Source: Actinospineispora eucalypti
GTDB lineage: Bacteria; Actinomycetota; Actinomycetes; Mycobacteriales; Pseudonocardiaceae
Direction: 5' to 3'
Length of the DNA stretch: 64,000 bases
Assembly (NCBI GenBank): GCA_014208095.1
Contig: JACHMT010000005.1
Span: forward strand, 372,001 to 436,000
Part shown: positions 59,768 through 64,000 of the stretch, piece by piece
How positions within the stretch are numbered: position 1 is the first letter of the stretch
How the letters are laid out: each line of letters starts with the position of its first letter
The notes under the pieces: model-generated
What the model saw: the letters and a program-made list of their open reading frames with translations, nothing else
Told to the model about the DNA's origin: nothing
Database searches by the model: none
Program-made: the position numbers and the translations under genes

Positions 59768-61420
59768 TCAGCGGAAGCTGACCTGCAGGGTGGGCTGGCT
59801 GGTGGCGGCGAAGAAGTCGTTCCCCTTGTCGTCCACCACGATGAACGCGGGGAAGTCCACCACCTCGATCCGCCAGACCGCCTCCATGCCCAGCTCCGGG
59901 TACTCCAGCACCTCCACCTTGCGGATGCAGTCCTGGGCCAGTTTGGCCGCCTGGCCGCCGATCGAGCCCAGGTAGAACCCGCCGTGCTCGGCGCACGAGT
60001 CGGTGACCTGCTGGGACCGGTTGCCCTTCGCCAGCATGACCAGCGAACCCCCGGCGGCCTGGAACCGCGCCACGTAGGAGTCCATCCGGCCGGCCGTGGT
60101 GGGGCCGAACGAGCCGGAGGCGTAGCCGGCCGGGGTCTTCGCCGGTCCGGCGTAGTACACCGGGTGGTCGCGCAGGTAGGCCGGCATCGGTTCGCCGGCG
60201 TCCAACCGCTCGGCGATCTTGGCGTGGGCGATGTCGCGCGCCACCACCATCGGGCCGGTCAGCGCCAGCCGGGTCTTCACCGGCAGCTTGGCCAGCTGCT
60301 CGCGGATCTCCGGCATCGGCCGGTTCAGGTCGACTCGTACGACGTCGGTCTCGTCGGAAAGGTCCTCCGAGGAGACATCGGGCAGGTACCGGGCCGGGTC
60401 CCGCTCCAGCTGTTCCAGGAACACCCCGTCGGCGGTGATCTTCGCCTTGGCCTGCCGGTCCGCGCTGCACGACACCGCCACGCCGACCGGCAGCGAGGCG
60501 CCGTGCCGGGGCAGCCGGATCACCCGCACGTCGTGGCAGAAGTACTTGCCGCCGAACTGCGCGCCGATGCCGAAGTTCCGGGTCAGCTCCAGCACCTGGG
60601 CCTCCAGGTCGCGGTCCCGGAACGCCTCGCCCAGCCCGGAACCGGCCGCCGGCAGGGTGTCCAGGTAGCGCGCGGACGCCAGCTTGGCGGTCTTGAGCGT
60701 GTGCTCGGCGGACAGCCCGCCGATCACGATCGCCAGGTGGTAGGGCGGGCAGGCCGAGGTGCCCAGGGTGCGCAGCTTCTCGTCCAGGAAGGTGGCCAGC
60801 CGCTGGGGGTTCAGCAGCGCCTTGGTCTCCTGGTAGAGGAACGTCTTGTTGGCCGAACCGCCGCCCTTGGCCAGCACCAGGAACTCGTATTTCGGCTTCT
60901 CGCCCGGCGCGTGGTAGAGCTCGATCTGCGCGGGCAGGTTGGTGCCGGTGTTGCGCTCCTCCCAGACGCTGACCGGGGCCATCTGGGAGTAGCGCAGGTT
61001 CAGCTCCTGGTAGGCCTCGAACACACCCTGGGACACGGCGGCCTCGTCGGCCCCGCCGGTGAGCACGCCTTCGGTGCGTTTGCCGACGATGATCGCGGTG
61101 CCGGTGTCCTGGCACATCGGCAGCACGCCGCCGGCGGCGACGCAGGCGTTGCGGATCAGGTCGGTGGCCACGAACCGGTCGTTCCCGCTGGCCTCCGGGT
61201 CGTCGATGATCGACCGGAGCTGGGCGAGGTGGGACGGTCGCAGCAGGTGCTGGATGTCGGTCATGGCGGCCTTGACCAGGCCGGTGATGGTGGTGGGCTC
61301 GATCCGGAGGAAGTCCCGCCCGTCGACCCGCAGCGGCGTCACGCCGCCCAGGTCGAGCTCGCGGTACTCGGTGTCGTCCGGACCGAGTGGAAGCACGTCA
61401 ACGTGGCTGAACTCGGGCAC
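59768..61420 (-). CDS. fum: Class I fumarate hydratase
   Basis: Iron-sulfur fumarase of 550 aa (from GTG 61420; TTG 61438 is also in frame) converting fumarate to malate. Cluster Cys candidates lie in VLPMCQDTGTA, GTSACPPYH and KYFCHDVR. The alpha part is followed by the beta half (TRLALTGPMVVARDIAHAKI; FGPTTAGRMDSY). The 4Fe-4S form is oxygen-sensitive compared with the class II enzyme. The start is directly behind the sigB terminator, so the mRNA may be leaderless or depend on readthrough. Confidence 0.93.
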   Translation of the reverse strand: MPEFSHVDVLPLGPDDTEYRELDLGGVTPLRVDGRDFLRIEPTTITGLVKAAMTDIQHLLRPSHLAQLRSIIDDPEASGNDRFVATDLIRNACVAAGGVLPMCQDTGTAIIVGKRTEGVLTGGADEAAVSQGVFEAYQELNLRYSQMAPVSVWEERNTGTNLPAQIELYHAPGEKPKYEFLVLAKGGGSANKTFLYQETKALLNPQRLATFLDEKLRTLGTSACPPYHLAIVIGGLSAEHTLKTAKLASARYLDTLPAAGSGLGEAFRDRDLEAQVLELTRNFGIGAQFGGKYFCHDVRVIRLPRHGASLPVGVAVSCSADRQAKAKITADGVFLEQLERDPARYLPDVSSEDLSDETDVVRVDLNRPMPEIREQLAKLPVKTRLALTGPMVVARDIAHAKIAERLDAGEPMPAYLRDHPVYYAGPAKTPAGYASGSFGPTTAGRMDSYVARFQAAGGSLVMLAKGNRSQQVTDSCAEHGGFYLGSIGGQAAKLAQDCIRKVEVLEYPELGMEAVWRIEVVDFPAFIVVDDKGNDFFAATSQPTLQVSFR

Positions 61421-61442
61421 GGAGCTGACCGTACCCAAAAGA

Positions 61443-61470
61443 AAGACCCCAGCGCGGGAGCTGGGGTCTT
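61443..61470 (-). terminator. Intrinsic terminator of sigB
   Basis: Perfect 11-bp stem, arms 61460-61470 and 61443-61453, with loop 61454-61459. On the minus strand it is followed by TTTCTTTT (61442-61435). It starts 14 bases after the sigB stop. The clearest intrinsic terminator in the window. Confidence 0.92.
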
Positions 61471-61483
61471 CCTGAACCGTCGG

Positions 61484-62503
<1,020 letters not shown>

Positions 62504-62674
62504 GTGTGCGGTCCCTCCCTACGCGTGCGCCGGGTGGTTTGGCGACCGTCCCGGCGGCTTCACCATGTAATACGCACGCGGGCCGCATTTCGTTCCCGCA
62601 TGCGCCGTCGGTGTGAGCGCGCTCTCTGAGGGTTTGTCAGAAATGGTTACCGTCCGGGTTTGGGGCGTGACGCT

Positions 62675-63289
62675 GTGAATCATGTTGCGGAACTGGTCTC
62701 CTGGTTGGGTAGTCGCCCGGACTGCCGTCTCGAACCCGGCCTTACCGAGGCCGAGCTGGACACCGCCGAGTCGATCTTCGGCCTGCACATGCCCCCGCTG
62801 TGGCGCGCGGTGCTGACCCGTGCGTACCCTCGGCCGGCCGAGGAAAACACCCGCACCTACCCGGATTGGCGGCTCGGTGACCCGGAGGGCACCCGGGCGC
62901 TGGTCGAGGCGCCGGTGCGCGGCCTGCTCTTCGACGTCGAGCACAACGACTTCTGGTGGCGGGCGTGGGGCGACCGGCCGGACGCGGTCGCGGACCGGGT
63001 GGGCCTGGCCCGGGCCCGGCTGGCCCAGGCGCCCGTGCTGACCCCGCTCGGCGCGCACGCCTACGTCGGGCCGTCCGACGACTCCCCGGTGTTCAGCATC
63101 GTGCAGGCCGACCTGTTCATCCCGGCCCGTTCGCTGGCCGACCTGCCGGGCGGCCCCGGCCAGCAGGACGTGCCGGAGGAGGAGTGGCCGATCGGCTCGG
63201 TGCCGTTCTGGAGCGAGCTGCACGCGTACGCGCAGCTGGGCCACCACCGGGACTCCCGGTTCGCCGGGCTGGCCTCGGGTGGCCTCTGA
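62675..63289 (+). CDS. SMI1/KNR4 (SUKH)-like protein
   Basis: Protein of 204 aa from GTG 62675 (TTG 62660 possible). The pattern GLTEAELDTAESIFGLHMPPLWRAVL and DWRLGDPEG fits the SUKH fold; FDVEHNDFWWRAWGDRP is the characteristic tryptophan-rich middle. Members are immunity proteins or unclassified cytoplasmic proteins. No toxin gene is adjacent, so immunity is not implied. It lies 171 bases from the divergent sigB. Confidence 0.65.
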   Translation: MNHVAELVSWLGSRPDCRLEPGLTEAELDTAESIFGLHMPPLWRAVLTRAYPRPAEENTRTYPDWRLGDPEGTRALVEAPVRGLLFDVEHNDFWWRAWGDRPDAVADRVGLARARLAQAPVLTPLGAHAYVGPSDDSPVFSIVQADLFIPARSLADLPGGPGQQDVPEEEWPIGSVPFWSELHAYAQLGHHRDSRFAGLASGGL

Positions 63290-63316
63290 GTGCGCACTCA
63301 CTGGTAAACCGGCAGG

Positions 63317-64000
63317 ATGCCGGGTGTGACCGTCTCCGAGGACCCACCGGCCCCTCCGGCCCCGTCGGCCGACGAACTCGTCGAGGAGCTCAAGGACTTC
63401 GTCGCCGGGCTGGACCCGATGGGCTTCGGCCCGGCGCTGGTGAGCGCGGCCAGCTCGCTGGCCGGCAGGCCGTTCCCGTTGGCCAGGGCCACCGTGTCGT
63501 ACTGGGGCGGGGCCGGTCAGGCGGTGTTCGCCTCGGCCATGCGGGCGGTCGGGGTGGAGGTGGACGGCCCGGCCGAGGCGCCCGGGTCCGACCGGCGCTA
63601 CAGCGACCGGGCCTACCGGGACAACGCCTGGTTCTACCTGTCCCGCCAGCAGCACGCGCTGTTCGCGGACTACCTGCGCCAGCTCGCCGCCGAGGCGGAC
63701 CTGGACCCGACCTCCCAGCGCAAGCTGGAGTTCGCGGTGGACCAGGTGGTCGAGGCGCTGGCGCCCACCAACTTCCCGCTGACCAACCCGGCGGTGCTCA
63801 AGCGGGCCTTCGACACCGGCGGGCACAGCCTGCTGCGCGGCGCCCAGAACCTGCTGCGGGACGTGCTGACCAACAACGGCGAGCCGCGGCAGGTCACCCC
63901 GGGGAGGTTCCAGGTCGGCCGGGACCTGGCGGTCACGCCGGGCAAGGTGGTCTACCGGAACCGGTTGATCGAGCTGATCCAGTACGCGCCGGCCACCGAG
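63317..64000 (+). CDS. phaC: Poly(3-hydroxyalkanoate) synthase, PhaC-like (partial, N-terminal part)
   Basis: The frame is open to the right edge: 228 codons from ATG 63317 (GTG 63326 is an alternative). It shows the PHA synthase N-terminal pattern: AWFYLSRQQHALFADYLRQL, then FAVDQVVEALAPTNFPLTNP, FDTGGHSLLRGAQNLLRD and LAVTPGKVVYRNRLIELIQY. The catalytic Cys (lipase-like box) lies beyond the window. It would polymerise hydroxyacyl-CoA to storage granules. Confidence 0.88.
   Translation, partial: MPGVTVSEDPPAPPAPSADELVEELKDFVAGLDPMGFGPALVSAASSLAGRPFPLARATVSYWGGAGQAVFASAMRAVGVEVDGPAEAPGSDRRYSDRAYRDNAWFYLSRQQHALFADYLRQLAAEADLDPTSQRKLEFAVDQVVEALAPTNFPLTNPAVLKRAFDTGGHSLLRGAQNLLRDVLTNNGEPRQVTPGRFQVGRDLAVTPGKVVYRNRLIELIQYAPATE

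Noticed and set aside
62519..63826. 435-codon minus-strand frame opposite the SUKH-like and phaC genes
   Set aside because: Shadow of the two plus-strand genes, with no start signal.

Overview
The window is GC-rich chromosomal DNA with GTG, TTG and ATG starts and strong purine ribosome sites. It belongs to a high-GC actinobacterium, most likely of the Pseudonocardiales (Amycolatopsis/Saccharothrix-like). Evidence is the GluABCD glutamate uptake operon, SigB plus IdeR, a B12-dependent ribonucleotide reductase with NrdR, an actinobacterial LexA with TCGAAC-type boxes, DUF5753/DUF6879 regulator cassettes, and the gene order miaB - TM protein - DUF349 - LigB-like - miaA - dapF - hflX - lexA - LysM - nrdR - hydrolase - PAC2. 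As I recall it, that order follows the M. tuberculosis Rv2733c-Rv2714 block.

Layout. 1-3093: gluABCD on the minus strand, running off the left edge. 3284-6497: a two-component pair facing a lone TAXI-type solute-binding lipoprotein. 6670-23763: the conserved core block for tRNA modification (miaB, miaA), lysine and wall precursor synthesis (dapF), ribosome-associated GTPase (hflX), the SOS regulator (lexA) with LexA boxes shared with a divergent LysM membrane protein, and deoxynucleotide supply (nrdR-nrdJ). 23874-45920: accessory genes. These are an MFS transporter, a P-loop ATPase, a repeat-rich non-coding stretch (26241-26748), an HxlR/ferredoxin pair, PadR, a three-gene DUF5753/DUF6879 cassette, a quinone-oxidoreductase-like enzyme, a pair of meta-cleavage-type hydratase/decarboxylase genes under an IclR regulator, a fused indolepyruvate ferredoxin oxidoreductase, and a proline catabolism operon (P5C dehydrogenase, proline dehydrogenase, permease) with a divergent PucR-type regulator.

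46134-52939: a DUF4192 gene cut in two by a mobile element of about 5.7 kb (about 46236-51976). The element has 9-bp terminal inverted repeats, two overlapping tyrosine recombinase genes arranged like tnpA-tnpB of Tn554 (tnpA broken by one in-frame amber codon), the stub of a third gene, and an unrecognised 458-aa cargo gene with base composition unlike the host. This is the most unusual part of the window.

52936-64000: a second conserved block: galE, ideR, sulfurtransferase, a protein deacetylase (acuC) followed by a GNAT/acyl-CoA synthetase-like acetyltransferase, class I fumarase, sigB with an intrinsic terminator, a SMI1/KNR4-like protein, and the start of a PHA synthase. In M. tuberculosis the sigB-ideR genes lie close to the PAC2/hydrolase end of the first block; here about 30 kb of accessory DNA separates them. 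No tRNA, rRNA or CRISPR array was seen.
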